A stretch of DNA of 64,000 nucleotides from Streptococcus sp. LPB0220 (GCF_008727815.1 NZ_CP044230.1:666001-730000), one strand, 5' to 3'. Shown: positions 48,984 through 58,031, counted from the stretch's first letter. Made by a program: numbers and translations. Notes: generated by a model from the sequence alone, not told the origin.

Positions 48984-50948
48984 TTATTTCACGTGTTTTG
49001 CAAGTTCTTCTTGCGCTTTTTTGTTTGATTCTTCTTTTTCTTTCAACCAATTCTTATAAGCTTTTTCGTAATCAGCAGTTGTAACTGTCTTATCTTGAAC
49101 TTTTTGGTATTTGAAGAAGCTTGATTCACCTTTAATACCAATTGCAGAATTTGCTGCTGAGAATGGCGTTACCTTCGTGATAGATGGAACTCCACCCTTA
49201 GAGTAGATTGGAAGTACCATTGCGTTTTCAGTCAACCAAGCTTGGGCAGCAGCGTATTTTTCATAACGCGCATTGGTATCCAATTTTTCAGCATTAGCAG
49301 CATCCAACAATTCTTTGTATTGGTTCAAACCAATTTTTTCGATGAGAGCTTGGTCTTTCTTAGGATCAAGTCCCATACCAGTCAAGGTTGATCCATCTGT
49401 TGGGTTCAAGATATCCAAGTAAGTAGATGGATCTTGGAAGTCAGGTCCCCAACCTGTGATATCCATATCAAAGTCTTTTTGGTCTGGTGATTGGGCGAAG
49501 TAAGTAGCGTTGTCTGCATCGTCTGTAGACAATTTTTGTACATCGATCACGACATTGTCTTTACCAAGAGCTGTTTCAATAGAACTCTTCATAGAGTCTG
49601 CTTGTTGGACAAGAGCATTAGAAGATTGGTCTACGACATAGTCGATATGGATTGGGAATTGAACACCTTGTGATTGCAATTCAGATTTCGCTTTTTCAAG
49701 TTCCGCTTTGGCTTTATCCGCATTATGCAAGCTATCTTGCGCGTCAGCAAAGCTAACACCTTTCCACTCATCTCCTGTTGCGGCAAGTTTTTCTTCAACG
49801 AGCGTACCGAAGTCTTTTCCGTTGGCTTGCACAAATGTTGGTGGAACTAGAAGGGTACGTAGAGTTTTTGATGCTCCGTCTTTCCCGTTAACTTGAGCGC
49901 TGTAGGAAGTTCTGTCTAAAGCAAAGTTCAAGGCTTGACGGAAATTCTTGTTTTGAAGAGCTGTCTTAGTACTGTTCTTTTGCTCATCAGACGTCTTCTT
50001 CGTATGACCGTAGTTTTGACGGTTAACGTTGAAGTAAGCGTAGTAAACAGTAGAATCTTGAGGTGTATAAACGATGTTATCCTTGAATTTCTTCTCAATT
50101 GTGCTGTAAGTTGAGCTTGTTGGGAAGAGACGAGCAGTAGATAGGTTCCCATCTGAGAAGTTACGAGCAAGATAGTCTTGGTCAGATCCATCGAAGTAAG
50201 TCAATTTAACCGTATCGATGTGAACATTTTTCTTGTCGTAGTAATCAGGGTTTTTATCCAACTCGATTTGTGATTTTGAAGTGAAGGATTTCAAAATGTA
50301 TGGACCATTGTAGAGGATACCATTTGGTTTCACGCTACCAAAGTCTTTCCCAGCTGATTCCAAGAATTTTTCATTAACTGGCATCATGGTAGCAGTCGTC
50401 AATTTAGAATTCCAGAAAGATTCTGGTTGGTTCAAAGTGTATTGAAGAGTGTGATCATCAACAGCTTTTACCCCAACAGTTGAGAAGTCTTTGGTTTTCC
50501 CGTTTACATAGTCATCCAAGCCTTTGACCGAGTTTTGAACCAAGTAAAGAGCATCCGATTTTTTATCTGCTACGTATTTTAGAGATGTCACGAAATCTTG
50601 TGCAGTGACGTCAGCGTATTCATTTCCTTCTGAATCATACCACTTCGCATCTTTTCGAAGCTTGTAAGTATAAGTCAGACCGTCTTTTGAAACGGACCAG
50701 TCCTCAGCAAGAGCAGGCACTAAGTTACCGTATTGATCGTTTTCAAACAAACCATCGACCAAGTTGGTTGTAATGTCGCTTGTAGTTGAACGATTTGAAG
50801 TCAAATAGTTCAAGGAATCAGGGTCTGTACCATACACGTAGTTGTAAGTAGTCCCTTTTGACGCATTAGAAGATGAGCCACATGCAGCAAGGAAAAGCGT
50901 TGAAGCCGCGGCGACACCTGCTAAAAGAGCAAGCTTCGATTTTTTCAT
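48984..50948 (-). CDS. Oligopeptide ABC transporter substrate-binding lipoprotein
   Basis: 654-residue SBP_bac_5-family lipoprotein of the AmiA/AliA/AliB size class. Signal peptide with lipobox LAAC at ~20-23; the N-lobe pattern YNYVYGTDPDSLNYLTSNRS and later NFRQALNFALDRTSY match the family. It captures oligopeptides at the cell surface for import through an Ami/Opp permease encoded elsewhere; streptococcal orphan binding proteins often serve nutrition and peptide signalling. A second family member starts at 63818. A -10 TATAAT is seen on the minus strand about 35 bases before the start. Confidence 0.9.
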   Translation of the reverse strand: MKKSKLALLAGVAAASTLFLAACGSSSNASKGTTYNYVYGTDPDSLNYLTSNRSTTSDITTNLVDGLFENDQYGNLVPALAEDWSVSKDGLTYTYKLRKDAKWYDSEGNEYADVTAQDFVTSLKYVADKKSDALYLVQNSVKGLDDYVNGKTKDFSTVGVKAVDDHTLQYTLNQPESFWNSKLTTATMMPVNEKFLESAGKDFGSVKPNGILYNGPYILKSFTSKSQIELDKNPDYYDKKNVHIDTVKLTYFDGSDQDYLARNFSDGNLSTARLFPTSSTYSTIEKKFKDNIVYTPQDSTVYYAYFNVNRQNYGHTKKTSDEQKNSTKTALQNKNFRQALNFALDRTSYSAQVNGKDGASKTLRTLLVPPTFVQANGKDFGTLVEEKLAATGDEWKGVSFADAQDSLHNADKAKAELEKAKSELQSQGVQFPIHIDYVVDQSSNALVQQADSMKSSIETALGKDNVVIDVQKLSTDDADNATYFAQSPDQKDFDMDITGWGPDFQDPSTYLDILNPTDGSTLTGMGLDPKKDQALIEKIGLNQYKELLDAANAEKLDTNARYEKYAAAQAWLTENAMVLPIYSKGGVPSITKVTPFSAANSAIGIKGESSFFKYQKVQDKTVTTADYEKAYKNWLKEKEESNKKAQEELAKHVK

Positions 50949-51115
50949 ATTCGTGTCTCCTTTTGAATAATTTTAATTATTATACTCCAATCAATCTACA
51001 AAATAAAGTGTTTTTTGAACTTTTTTTGTATATTTACACACCACTATACAGTAAAACCCTTGATTTTAAGGGATTTTTAAGGAATAAAAATTTTTTTAAA
51101 AAATTACTATTATGC

Positions 51116-51169
51116 TTTACATACTAGTAAAGAAAGAGTATACTGATAGTGAAGAAGCTAGTATGTAAA
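51116..51169 (+). promoter_or_regulatory. padR promoter with inverted-repeat operator
   Basis: TTTACA (51116-51121), 17 bases, TATACT (51139-51144). TTTACATACTAG at 51116-51127 is perfectly inverted as CTAGTATGTAAA at 51158-51169, so one half-site covers the -35 and the other lies downstream of the start point. This fits autorepression by the PadR protein encoded next. Confidence 0.75.
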
Positions 51170-51202
51170 ACCAACTAGTGGACGAAGAAAGAGGTGAGAC
51201 GG

Positions 51203-51529
51203 ATGAAAGAGTCCCAATTGCTAAAGGGAGTCTTGGAGGGCTGTGTTCTAGAGATTATTTCCAAAAAGCCGATCTATGGGTATGAATTGATCCAAAGTCT
51301 TAAAGAGATGGGATTTGACAAAATTGTCGCAGGGACTATTTATCCCCTGCTTCAAAAATTGGAGAAACAAGGCATTATCTATGGGGAAATGAGACCCTCT
51401 CCAGATGGTCCTGATCGCAAGTATTTTTCCCTAAGTGATATTGGAAAAGAGCGCTTAGAGGAATTTTGGAACCAGTGGCAGGATTTGGTTAGTAAAGTAG
51501 AGCGCGTGAAAAAGGAGGGAGAAGCATGA
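51203..51529 (+). CDS. PadR-family transcriptional repressor
   Basis: 108-residue winged-helix regulator. The wHTH (residues ~8-85) shows KPIYGYELIQSLKEMGF and AGTIYPLLQKLEKQGII, the PadR hallmark, followed by a C-terminal dimer helix. AAAGAGGTGAG supports ATG 51203. It is coupled by ATGA to a HAAS-type membrane protein, the common PadR-HAAS pairing that answers envelope or peptide-antibiotic stress. It probably represses its own operon through the dyad upstream. Confidence 0.85.
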   Translation: MKESQLLKGVLEGCVLEIISKKPIYGYELIQSLKEMGFDKIVAGTIYPLLQKLEKQGIIYGEMRPSPDGPDRKYFSLSDIGKERLEEFWNQWQDLVSKVERVKKEGEA

Positions 51530-52212
51530 TCGAAGATTATACAGAAAAAATGTCAGTCGAATTGATGCACCTGAATAAGGAAGATCAAACCTATGTGAAA
51601 AAAATGGTCGCCTATATTGGGGCCAAGGCCTACTTTTATGATGATGAAGCACTCGGTGAACAACTCTACAATATGGTATGTGACTTAAAGGTTGCTGAGA
51701 AAGAAGGCGTTCGGGCAGTGGATTATTTTGGAAAGGATCCACGGGCTATGGTGGATCAAATTCTTTCGGAGTTACCTAAACGCTCTTTAGGATCTTATGT
51801 GGGACTAATCTTCATCCTTGGAGTGATCTTAGTTGGCATGCGTTATCTAATGGATTTCACCTGGATGATGCCATTGAAAATTGAACCCCTGACCTATGTT
51901 GTTATTTTATTCAATTTCTTGGTGTTTAGCCAGTTCATCACGTGGCTTTGGTCCAAACAGAGCTATGGAGAAATGAAGCGTCCTTGGGCTATGTTTATCA
52001 GTGTGATCTGCCTGATGGTATTTCTGAACATCGTACGAATATTTTCGATCTATTTTGGCCACATTGGGAGTCTCTTCTTATCAGATGGTTGGGCGATTGT
52101 TCTCGCTGTCCTAGTCTTACTTGGGTTTGCAGTTATGGCCTATAGAAGCAGGAATCGTCTGATGTCGAGTCTACTAGTCATGGGCCTGACTTTCCTAGTT
52201 ACAGGATGCTGA
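51526..52212 (+). CDS. HAAS-type membrane protein, interrupted by an in-frame TGA
   Basis: 228 residues to the first stop. The N-terminal ~90 residues match the HAAS/DUF1700-like helical domain (VDYFGKDPRAMVDQILSELPK); then four or five transmembrane helices. The stop TGA at 52210-52212 lies inside what should be the last loop: the same frame continues 37 codons, encodes another hydrophobic helix (LIGWLLPLMGLVLTLIVF) and KKEEA, and ends with TGA exactly overlapping the next start codon as ATGA. The paralogue downstream has the full length. So this is a recent nonsense mutation, a sequence error or a readthrough site. Confidence 0.75.
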   Translation: MIEDYTEKMSVELMHLNKEDQTYVKKMVAYIGAKAYFYDDEALGEQLYNMVCDLKVAEKEGVRAVDYFGKDPRAMVDQILSELPKRSLGSYVGLIFILGVILVGMRYLMDFTWMMPLKIEPLTYVVILFNFLVFSQFITWLWSKQSYGEMKRPWAMFISVICLMVFLNIVRIFSIYFGHIGSLFLSDGWAIVLAVLVLLGFAVMAYRSRNRLMSSLLVMGLTFLVTGC

Positions 52213-52322
52213 ATTCGTCTTGTGAATCAGGAAACTGCTCATTTAATAGGCTGGCTCCTTCCTCTCATGGGACTAGTCCTGACCCTTATTGTATTTTGTC
52301 TTCAAAGAAAGAAGGAAGAAGC

Positions 52323-53153
52323 ATGAAATCAGCAATGTATTTTGAAGAAACGCAGGCCTTGATGAAAACTTTTAGCCAAGAGGATCAAGTTTATTTCCAA
52401 GATCTCTGGGATTATTTCAATCTTGCAGGTTTCTTATATGAGGAGAAAGCCTTAAGAGAGCAGGTCTATAAACTAGCACTTGACTTTTCGCAAGCAGGAG
52501 CGGATGGCCTCACGGCAAAGGATTATTTTGGCCTTGATCCAAAGGGAATGGCAGACCAAATCATCGAAAATATGCCCAAAGAATCGACACGGTCTGTTTT
52601 GAAATATGGGGCTATCTTTTCAGGTATTGTGATTTTTTATCGCCTCCTAAGTGATTTTGCTTCTCAAGCGGTCCTTGTGCTCAAGCCACTAGTCTATTTA
52701 ACCGACATCATTTTGGGACTCCTAGCTGTTGGGATAATCTTCTATCTCCTTCGTCGCCTCATTTTTGCGGAAGAAAAAGCGAAAAAAGCAATTTATGTAG
52801 CATTTGTTCTAGTTCTAGGATTCTATTTTGTTGGTGAAATAGTGGGGGTCCGTTTCTTGCCAGCTCTTGCATGGTTTGTAGTCCCTAGTCCTTGGGATGC
52901 TCTTCTCATGACAGGGTCTAGCGGAGCTCTCATTCTTTGGCAATGGAAAGAAGAGTTTGGACGAGCTTTCATCTTTCCGATCGTCGCCTTTTTAGTGGTT
53001 GGATTCTTACATCGCTGGACCTTGGCACAAGGAGTTCAGAATCTTGGTATGACGGTTCTTCTGCCCACAGTGATCATCGTCTTTGGGTTGGTTATTTATT
53101 ATTGGTTTACGATTCGTGCTTTGAAAAAGAATAGGACGGAAAGTGATAAATAG
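52323..53153 (+). CDS. HAAS-type membrane protein
   Basis: 276-residue paralogue of the preceding gene. N-terminal HAAS-like domain (LTAKDYFGLDPKGMADQIIENMPKE) followed by six or so transmembrane helices. ATG 52323 is chosen since it overlaps the extended stop of the upstream gene and has AGAAGGAAG upstream; a longer reading from 52206 runs through the upstream gene's tail. Function unknown; operon partner of PadR. Confidence 0.75.
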   Translation: MKSAMYFEETQALMKTFSQEDQVYFQDLWDYFNLAGFLYEEKALREQVYKLALDFSQAGADGLTAKDYFGLDPKGMADQIIENMPKESTRSVLKYGAIFSGIVIFYRLLSDFASQAVLVLKPLVYLTDIILGLLAVGIIFYLLRRLIFAEEKAKKAIYVAFVLVLGFYFVGEIVGVRFLPALAWFVVPSPWDALLMTGSSGALILWQWKEEFGRAFIFPIVAFLVVGFLHRWTLAQGVQNLGMTVLLPTVIIVFGLVIYYWFTIRALKKNRTESDK

Positions 53154-53163
53154 AAAGAAATGG

Positions 53164-53341
53164 GGGGCTGGGACAAAAGTCCTAGCCACTCAATTGTTTT
53201 TGGATTGTCGAGCAAGACGCAGTGGTTGACTGGGCTCTACTACGCTGATTTCATCAGCTTTTACAGCCCTACTCAACTGTGCGGAGGTGGGACGACGAAA
53301 TCGAATTCTGACGAATTACCGATTTCTGTCCCACTCTCTTT
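53164..53341 (+). repeat. ~178-bp MITE-like repeat, copy 2
   Basis: Reverse complement of the element at 36934-37111 with about five base differences. It begins 11 bases after the HAAS gene stop and ends just before the amino-acid permease promoter, so it may end the padR operon. An open frame crosses it and joins the permease frame, but this is fortuitous. Confidence 0.8.
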
Positions 53342-53387
53342 CTTGTTCAAGTATGATAGAATAAACTCATTAGATGGGAGAATAGAT

Positions 53388-54779
53388 ATGAATTTATTTC
53401 GAAAAAAGGGACTTGGGCAAGTACACCCGGGTCTAAATCGCCATTTACGTTTATGGGATTTGATTATTTTAGGAATTGGTGCCATGGTGGGGACAGGGAT
53501 CTTCACGATTACAGGGACTGCAGCCGCGAATTTAGCTGGTCCAGCCTTGATCATTTCGATTGTGATTGCGGCTTTTTGCGTTGGCTTATCTGCCCTTTTC
53601 TTTGCTGAATTTGCGTCTCGCATCCCTTCAACCGGTGGAGCCTATAGTTACCTCTATGCTATCTTTGGAGAGTTTCCCGCCTGGATTGCAGGTTGGTTGA
53701 CCGTGATGGAATTTATGACAGCCGTATCAGGGGTGGCTTCAGGTTGGGCTGCTTATTTCAAGGGTTTGTTGGCCAATCTTGGCTGGAGCCTGCCGACGGC
53801 TTTAAACGGGACTTTTGATCCAGCTAAGGGAACTTATGTGGATCTCTTGCCTATTTTGGTCATGGTCCTCGTCACTGCCTTAGTCCTTATGAATGCAAAA
53901 GCGGTCTTACGTTTTAATTCCTTGCTGGTCTTACTCAAGTTTTCAGCTCTTGCCTTGTTTATTCTTGTTGGGATTTTTCACATAAATCCTGGCAACTGGG
54001 CAAACTTTGCTCCTTATGGATTTGGCGAAATCTATGGTGGTCAAACAGGGATTATGTCTGGAGCTTCGCTCATGTTCTTTGCCTTTCTTGGTTTTGAGTC
54101 CATTTCAATGGCGGTCGACGAAATCAAGGAACCACAAAAGAACGTCCCTCGTGGGATTGTCCTCAGTCTTTTGATCACAACTGTTCTTTATATCTTGGTC
54201 ACCCTGGTTTTGACTGGTATGGTTCCTTTTAAGAACTTAAATGTAGAAGACGCGGTTGCCTTTGCCCTTCGTCAGGTCGGAGCTGGTTGGGCTGGAAATT
54301 ATGTATCCTTAGTGGCTATTTTGACCTTGATTACCGTCTGCATTTCCATGACCTTTGCCCTCTCACGGATGATATACAGTTTGGCGCGGGATGGTCTCCT
54401 GCCAAAAGCTATGAAACAACTCGATCCAAAAACTAGAATTCCCAAAAATGCAACACTAGTAGCTGGATCGATGGCTGCTATTGCTGGTGGAGTCTTTCCA
54501 CTAGCCAGTATCGCTTCCTTCTTAAATATTTGTACCTTGGCTTACCTGGTTATGTTGGCCTTTGCCCTCTTGAAATTGCGCAAGGAACACGGGGCTCCTG
54601 GACCTGGTGAATTTAAAACACCCTTGGTTCCAGTCTTGCCAATCCTGTCGATTGTGGTCTGTCTGTCCTTTATGACCCAGTATTCCCTATCGACCTGGCT
54701 GGCCTTCGGAGTTGCTCTCTTGATCGGGGTCGGAATTTATTTCGGTTATGGCTATCGCCATTCAGAAGAAAATCAATAA
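53388..54779 (+). CDS. APC-family amino acid permease
   Basis: 463-residue permease, twelve transmembrane segments. TM1 GIGAMVGTGIF is the APC substrate/sodium-site signature, and TM6 FFAFLGFESISMAVDEIKEP is also conserved. The closest pattern is the YfnA/CAT group for cationic or neutral amino acids. ATG 53388 has GGGAG upstream; an upstream in-frame extension through the repeat element is rejected. An extended -10 (TGATAGAAT, 53354-53362) lies 26 bases before the start. Confidence 0.88.
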   Translation: MNLFRKKGLGQVHPGLNRHLRLWDLIILGIGAMVGTGIFTITGTAAANLAGPALIISIVIAAFCVGLSALFFAEFASRIPSTGGAYSYLYAIFGEFPAWIAGWLTVMEFMTAVSGVASGWAAYFKGLLANLGWSLPTALNGTFDPAKGTYVDLLPILVMVLVTALVLMNAKAVLRFNSLLVLLKFSALALFILVGIFHINPGNWANFAPYGFGEIYGGQTGIMSGASLMFFAFLGFESISMAVDEIKEPQKNVPRGIVLSLLITTVLYILVTLVLTGMVPFKNLNVEDAVAFALRQVGAGWAGNYVSLVAILTLITVCISMTFALSRMIYSLARDGLLPKAMKQLDPKTRIPKNATLVAGSMAAIAGGVFPLASIASFLNICTLAYLVMLAFALLKLRKEHGAPGPGEFKTPLVPVLPILSIVVCLSFMTQYSLSTWLAFGVALLIGVGIYFGYGYRHSEENQ

Positions 54780-54784
54780 AAGAT

Positions 54785-54815
54785 GAAAGCTAGAGTAGAA
54801 GAACTCTGGCTTTTT
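54785..54815 (+). terminator. Terminator after the amino acid permease
   Basis: Eight-base stem GCTAGAGT / ACTCTGGC (one G-T pair) with a 6-base loop and TTTTT. Confidence 0.72.
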
Positions 54816-54836
54816 ACATAGAGAAAGCTCTTTTTT

Positions 54837-54845
54837 TGGTATAAT
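54837..54845 (+). promoter_or_regulatory. Extended -10 promoter of the DUF2829 gene
   Basis: TGGTATAAT, perfect extended -10, 40 bases before the DUF2829 start. Confidence 0.65.
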
Positions 54846-54884
54846 AAAGGGAGAAAGTTAACTAGATAACAAAGGAGAAAAAAC

Positions 54885-55121
54885 ATGACATTTGAAGAGA
54901 TTTTACCAGGCTTAAAGGCTAAGAAAAAATATGTGCGAACAGGATGGGGTGGAGCAGAAAACTACGTCCAACTCTTTGATACCATTGAGCAAAATGGGGT
55001 GGCTCTGGAAGTGACGCCTTATTTCCTCATCAACGTCTCTGGTGAGGGTGAAGGTTTCTCCATGTGGAGTCCAACACCTTGTGATGTTTTAGCGACAGAT
55101 TGGGTGGAAGTCCATGACTAA
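54885..55121 (+). CDS. DUF2829 protein (Tad2-like)
   Basis: 78-residue protein of the DUF2829 family: KYVRTGWGGAENYVQLF (the conserved R-x-GW), PYFLINVSGEG, and the closing WSPTPCDVLATDWVEV are the family hallmarks. Phage members of this family (Tad2) form tetramers that sequester the cyclic ADP-ribose signal of Thoeris defence. This copy is in host DNA, with its own promoter, and overlaps the following SDR gene by 8 bases. No Thoeris genes are near. It may bind a cyclic nucleotide, but its partner is unknown. Confidence 0.8.
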   Translation: MTFEEILPGLKAKKKYVRTGWGGAENYVQLFDTIEQNGVALEVTPYFLINVSGEGEGFSMWSPTPCDVLATDWVEVHD

Positions 55122-55812
55122 AAGAGTCTTGATTACAGGCGTGAGTTCCGGGATTGGTCTGGCTCAAGCTCGCCTCTTTCTAGAGAAGGGCTACCAGGTC
55201 TATGGGGTGGACCAGGGAGCGGATCCCCAGTTAGTAGGTGATTTTCATTTCTTACAGCGGGACTTAACCCTAGATTTGACGCCAATTTTCGACTGGTGTC
55301 CTGAGGTCGATGTCTTGTGCAATACAGCTGGTGTTTTGGATGATTACAAACCGCTTCTGGAGCAAAGCGCTGAGGAGATTCAGGAGATCTTTGAGATCAA
55401 TTATGTGACCCCGGTAGAGTTGACACGGTATTATCTGACTCAAATGTTGGAGAAGAAGCAAGGTATCATCATCAATATGTGCTCCATTGCTTCTAGCCTG
55501 GCAGGAGGAGGCGGCCACGCTTATACTTCCTCCAAGCATGCTCTAGCGGGCTTTACCAAGCAGTTGGCCCTGGATTATGCAGAAGCTGGTATTCAGGTCT
55601 TTGGGATTGCTCCTGGGGCTGTCAAAACAGGCATGACCGCAGCGGATTTTGAACCAGGTGGATTGGCTGACTGGGTAGCCAGTGAGACGCCGATCAAGCG
55701 CTGGATTGAGCCAGAGGAAGTAGCCGAAGTCAGCCTCTTTTTGGCTAGCGGTAAGGCGTCTGCTATGCAAGGGCAAATCCTGACCATTGATGGTGGTTGG
55801 AGTTTGAAGTAG
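55114..55812 (+). CDS. SDR-family oxidoreductase (3-oxoacyl-ACP reductase-like)
   Basis: 232-residue short-chain dehydrogenase. Cofactor motif TGVSSGIG at ~8-15, NTAGVL (NNAG equivalent) near 70, Ser in MCSIASSLAG and catalytic Tyr-x-x-x-Lys in YTSSKHAL near 137. C-terminal GQILTIDGGWS is typical. Reduction of a ketone with NAD(P)H is expected; substrate unknown. It starts 8 bases inside the DUF2829 gene, so both are one transcript. Confidence 0.87.
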   Translation: MTKRVLITGVSSGIGLAQARLFLEKGYQVYGVDQGADPQLVGDFHFLQRDLTLDLTPIFDWCPEVDVLCNTAGVLDDYKPLLEQSAEEIQEIFEINYVTPVELTRYYLTQMLEKKQGIIINMCSIASSLAGGGGHAYTSSKHALAGFTKQLALDYAEAGIQVFGIAPGAVKTGMTAADFEPGGLADWVASETPIKRWIEPEEVAEVSLFLASGKASAMQGQILTIDGGWSLK

Positions 55813-56191
55813 GAGGATGAAAAAGCAAGAGTTGAAATCTTGCTAAGAAACGTAATTGTTTTTTCCTTACTGAAAGAGGATCAAACCGAGGTGAACAATT
55901 AAGTTAGGACAGTGGTGAGACAGGTATACCTCTATGCTAAAGAAGATCTTACTGAACGAAATTAAACCTACCAGAGTGATCAGGATGAATCAGATTTCTT
56001 TATGATTGGTCACGATGGAGATCTAGCCTTTTTCACCAAAAAAAGACAGGGATAATAACAATTATGAAGATAACTGAGGGTAAGTTCAGAAGAACTTTTT
56101 GAATGGGCTACCTGAAACCTTAAGAGATTGTTTTAGAAGAAACGAATAGTACAATTGATTTGCTAAGTTATTGTGGAATGAAGGTGAAGTC
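55813..56191. other. Intergenic region with decayed coding remnants
   Basis: 379 bases without an intact gene. Around 55980-56055 a short frame reads YQSDQDESDFFMIGHDGDLA then FFTKKRQG and a stop, protein-like but lacking a start, with stops just upstream. This looks like the tail of a degraded gene, and marks the left edge of a more A+T-rich insert holding the ABC genes. No promoter is certain. Confidence 0.4.
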
Positions 56192-56851
56192 ATGATTAAA
56201 TTAGTGAATGTTACTAAATGTTTTAGTGATGGATCGAATGTCAGATATATTTTCAAAAATTGTAATTTTGAATTTAAAAAAGGTAGCACGACTGCAATAA
56301 TTGGCCGTTCTGGATTAGGAAAAACTACTCTTGTTAAATTAATATTAGGGATTACCAGTTTAAATGAGGGGGATATCTTAGTCTGTGGTAGTTCCATTTT
56401 AGATATGAAAAATTTGAGTAAGGTAAGGCGTAGGAATATTGGCTGTGTCTTCCAAAACTTTAATTTGATTTCAGGTTTCACGGTGAAAGAGAATATTCTA
56501 CTTCCAAGATATTTTTTTGAAAATGGAGAGAATAACATTAACGAAATTTGTAACACTCTAGGCCTTTCAAAGGAAATATTAAGTAAGAGTATTGATAAGA
56601 TTAGTGGAGGTGAAAATCAAAGAGTTGCTTTGGCAAGAGCTCTTATTAACAATCCAGAAATATTGATAGCGGATGAACCTACCGGTAATTTAGACGCTGA
56701 TAACGAACAAAATATAATAGAATTGTTGAAGCGGATCAATGAGGAGTTAGGTATCACGATTATAACAGTAACTCATAGTGATAAAGTGGCCAATAGTATG
56801 CAGTCTATTTGCACAGTTGTAGATGGCAAAATTGAGTACGTAAGGAGATGA
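56192..56851 (+). CDS. MacB/LolD-type ABC transporter ATPase
   Basis: 219-residue ATPase with Walker A GRSGLGKT, signature ISGGENQR and Walker B LIADEPTGNLD. ATG 56192 follows GAAGGTGA; seven extra codons upstream are possible but lack a ribosome site. It pairs with the permease 4 bases downstream. The base composition is visibly more A+T-rich than flanking housekeeping genes, suggesting acquisition. Substrate unknown; such pairs often export peptides. Confidence 0.82.
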   Translation: MIKLVNVTKCFSDGSNVRYIFKNCNFEFKKGSTTAIIGRSGLGKTTLVKLILGITSLNEGDILVCGSSILDMKNLSKVRRRNIGCVFQNFNLISGFTVKENILLPRYFFENGENNINEICNTLGLSKEILSKSIDKISGGENQRVALARALINNPEILIADEPTGNLDADNEQNIIELLKRINEELGITIITVTHSDKVANSMQSICTVVDGKIEYVRR

Positions 56852-56855
56852 TAAA

Positions 56856-58031
56856 ATGAATCATTCCATATTATTCATTGCTAGAAGAGATTTAGAAGTT
56901 AACAAACGAAGATATAGATTAGTTCGACTGTCAATAGCGATCTCTGTTTTGCTAATTGTTTTAGTGATGCTCATTTCTAATTCTTTCTATAATAAAATGA
57001 TTAATGAAATGACTGTAGCAAATAAAAATGTTGTTACTGTTGCCTTTGGTAATAAAGAAAATTCTCTGAATTATAAAGCTTTACCTTTATTTTCTAGTGA
57101 TGATATTGATCGAGTTAAAAAAATAGATGAAGTAAAAAATATTACAGGTGTGAAACTACTATTTACGGATGATATCAAATTCCAAAATGGTAAGACATCG
57201 GTTTCCAATACTATCCATTGTCTAGAAGAAAAGTATTTAAAAAACCTGAATATTAGAATTGCTGAAGGGAAATTTCCAGAGAAGGACAATGAAATATTAA
57301 TCGGAGATTCCGTACACAAGGCTACATCAATGAATGTCGGAGATACGGTGACTATAAAGATTGATAATCATTATGAAAAGTTTGTAATTTCTGGCATTAT
57401 AGACAAGCAAGTAGCGCAGTTATTTTCTACCTTGCCAACAGAAATAAATCAAATGATGGCAATCAATGTAAAAAGTAGTAGCGTTTCATCAAATAAGTAT
57501 TACTATCTGAATGCTACTGTAAAAAATGGAACCGATTTAAATGAGGCAGCAAACAGGATAGAAAAGATTGTTTTAAAAAATGAAAATTTAAAACAATCTT
57601 TATCAGGGACAGGATTAGATGTTGTTGTAGCAACACAACAGGATGTTATCAATATGCTATCCAGATGGTTTTCCTACATCGACCTTTTTATCCTATTAAT
57701 CATAGTTCTTATCTCTATTGTAGCGATTATTAATATTATCAATATTCTAGCTATTACCATTCAGGAGAATTATAAACAGATCGCAACTTTTAAAATCATC
57801 GGTGCATCTGATCGACAGATAAAAAGAATATATTTATTTGAAAGCTTCATGATGGGAGTACGAGGCACAAGCGCGGGATTGGTGATAGGAATTGCTATTT
57901 CTTATTTGATCATCTTTTTGAGTGGATTACCACTAGATATTGAACTTATCAGATTGTTGTTCCCAGTATTAATAGGGATTCTCACTTCAGTTTTTGCAGG
58001 ATTTTTGGTATCTAAAAAATTACTAAAATAG
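56856..58031 (+). CDS. MacB-type ABC transporter permease
   Basis: 391-residue permease: TM1 (~25-45), a large extracellular MacB_PCD-like domain (~46-265), then three C-terminal helices of the FtsX domain (YIDLFILLIIVLISIVAI, GVRGTSAGLVIGIAISYL, and a final one) with IGASDRQIKRIYLFES between. It forms a type VII-like mechanotransmission transporter with the ATPase before it. No adaptor protein or peptide precursor is seen nearby. Confidence 0.82.
   Translation: MNHSILFIARRDLEVNKRRYRLVRLSIAISVLLIVLVMLISNSFYNKMINEMTVANKNVVTVAFGNKENSLNYKALPLFSSDDIDRVKKIDEVKNITGVKLLFTDDIKFQNGKTSVSNTIHCLEEKYLKNLNIRIAEGKFPEKDNEILIGDSVHKATSMNVGDTVTIKIDNHYEKFVISGIIDKQVAQLFSTLPTEINQMMAINVKSSSVSSNKYYYLNATVKNGTDLNEAANRIEKIVLKNENLKQSLSGTGLDVVVATQQDVINMLSRWFSYIDLFILLIIVLISIVAIINIINILAITIQENYKQIATFKIIGASDRQIKRIYLFESFMMGVRGTSAGLVIGIAISYLIIFLSGLPLDIELIRLLFPVLIGILTSVFAGFLVSKKLLK

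Noticed and set aside
53160..53387. N-terminal extension of the amino acid permease
   Set aside because: The extra 76 codons read through the mobile-looking repeat; the APC family start matches ATG 53388, which has its own promoter and ribosome site.
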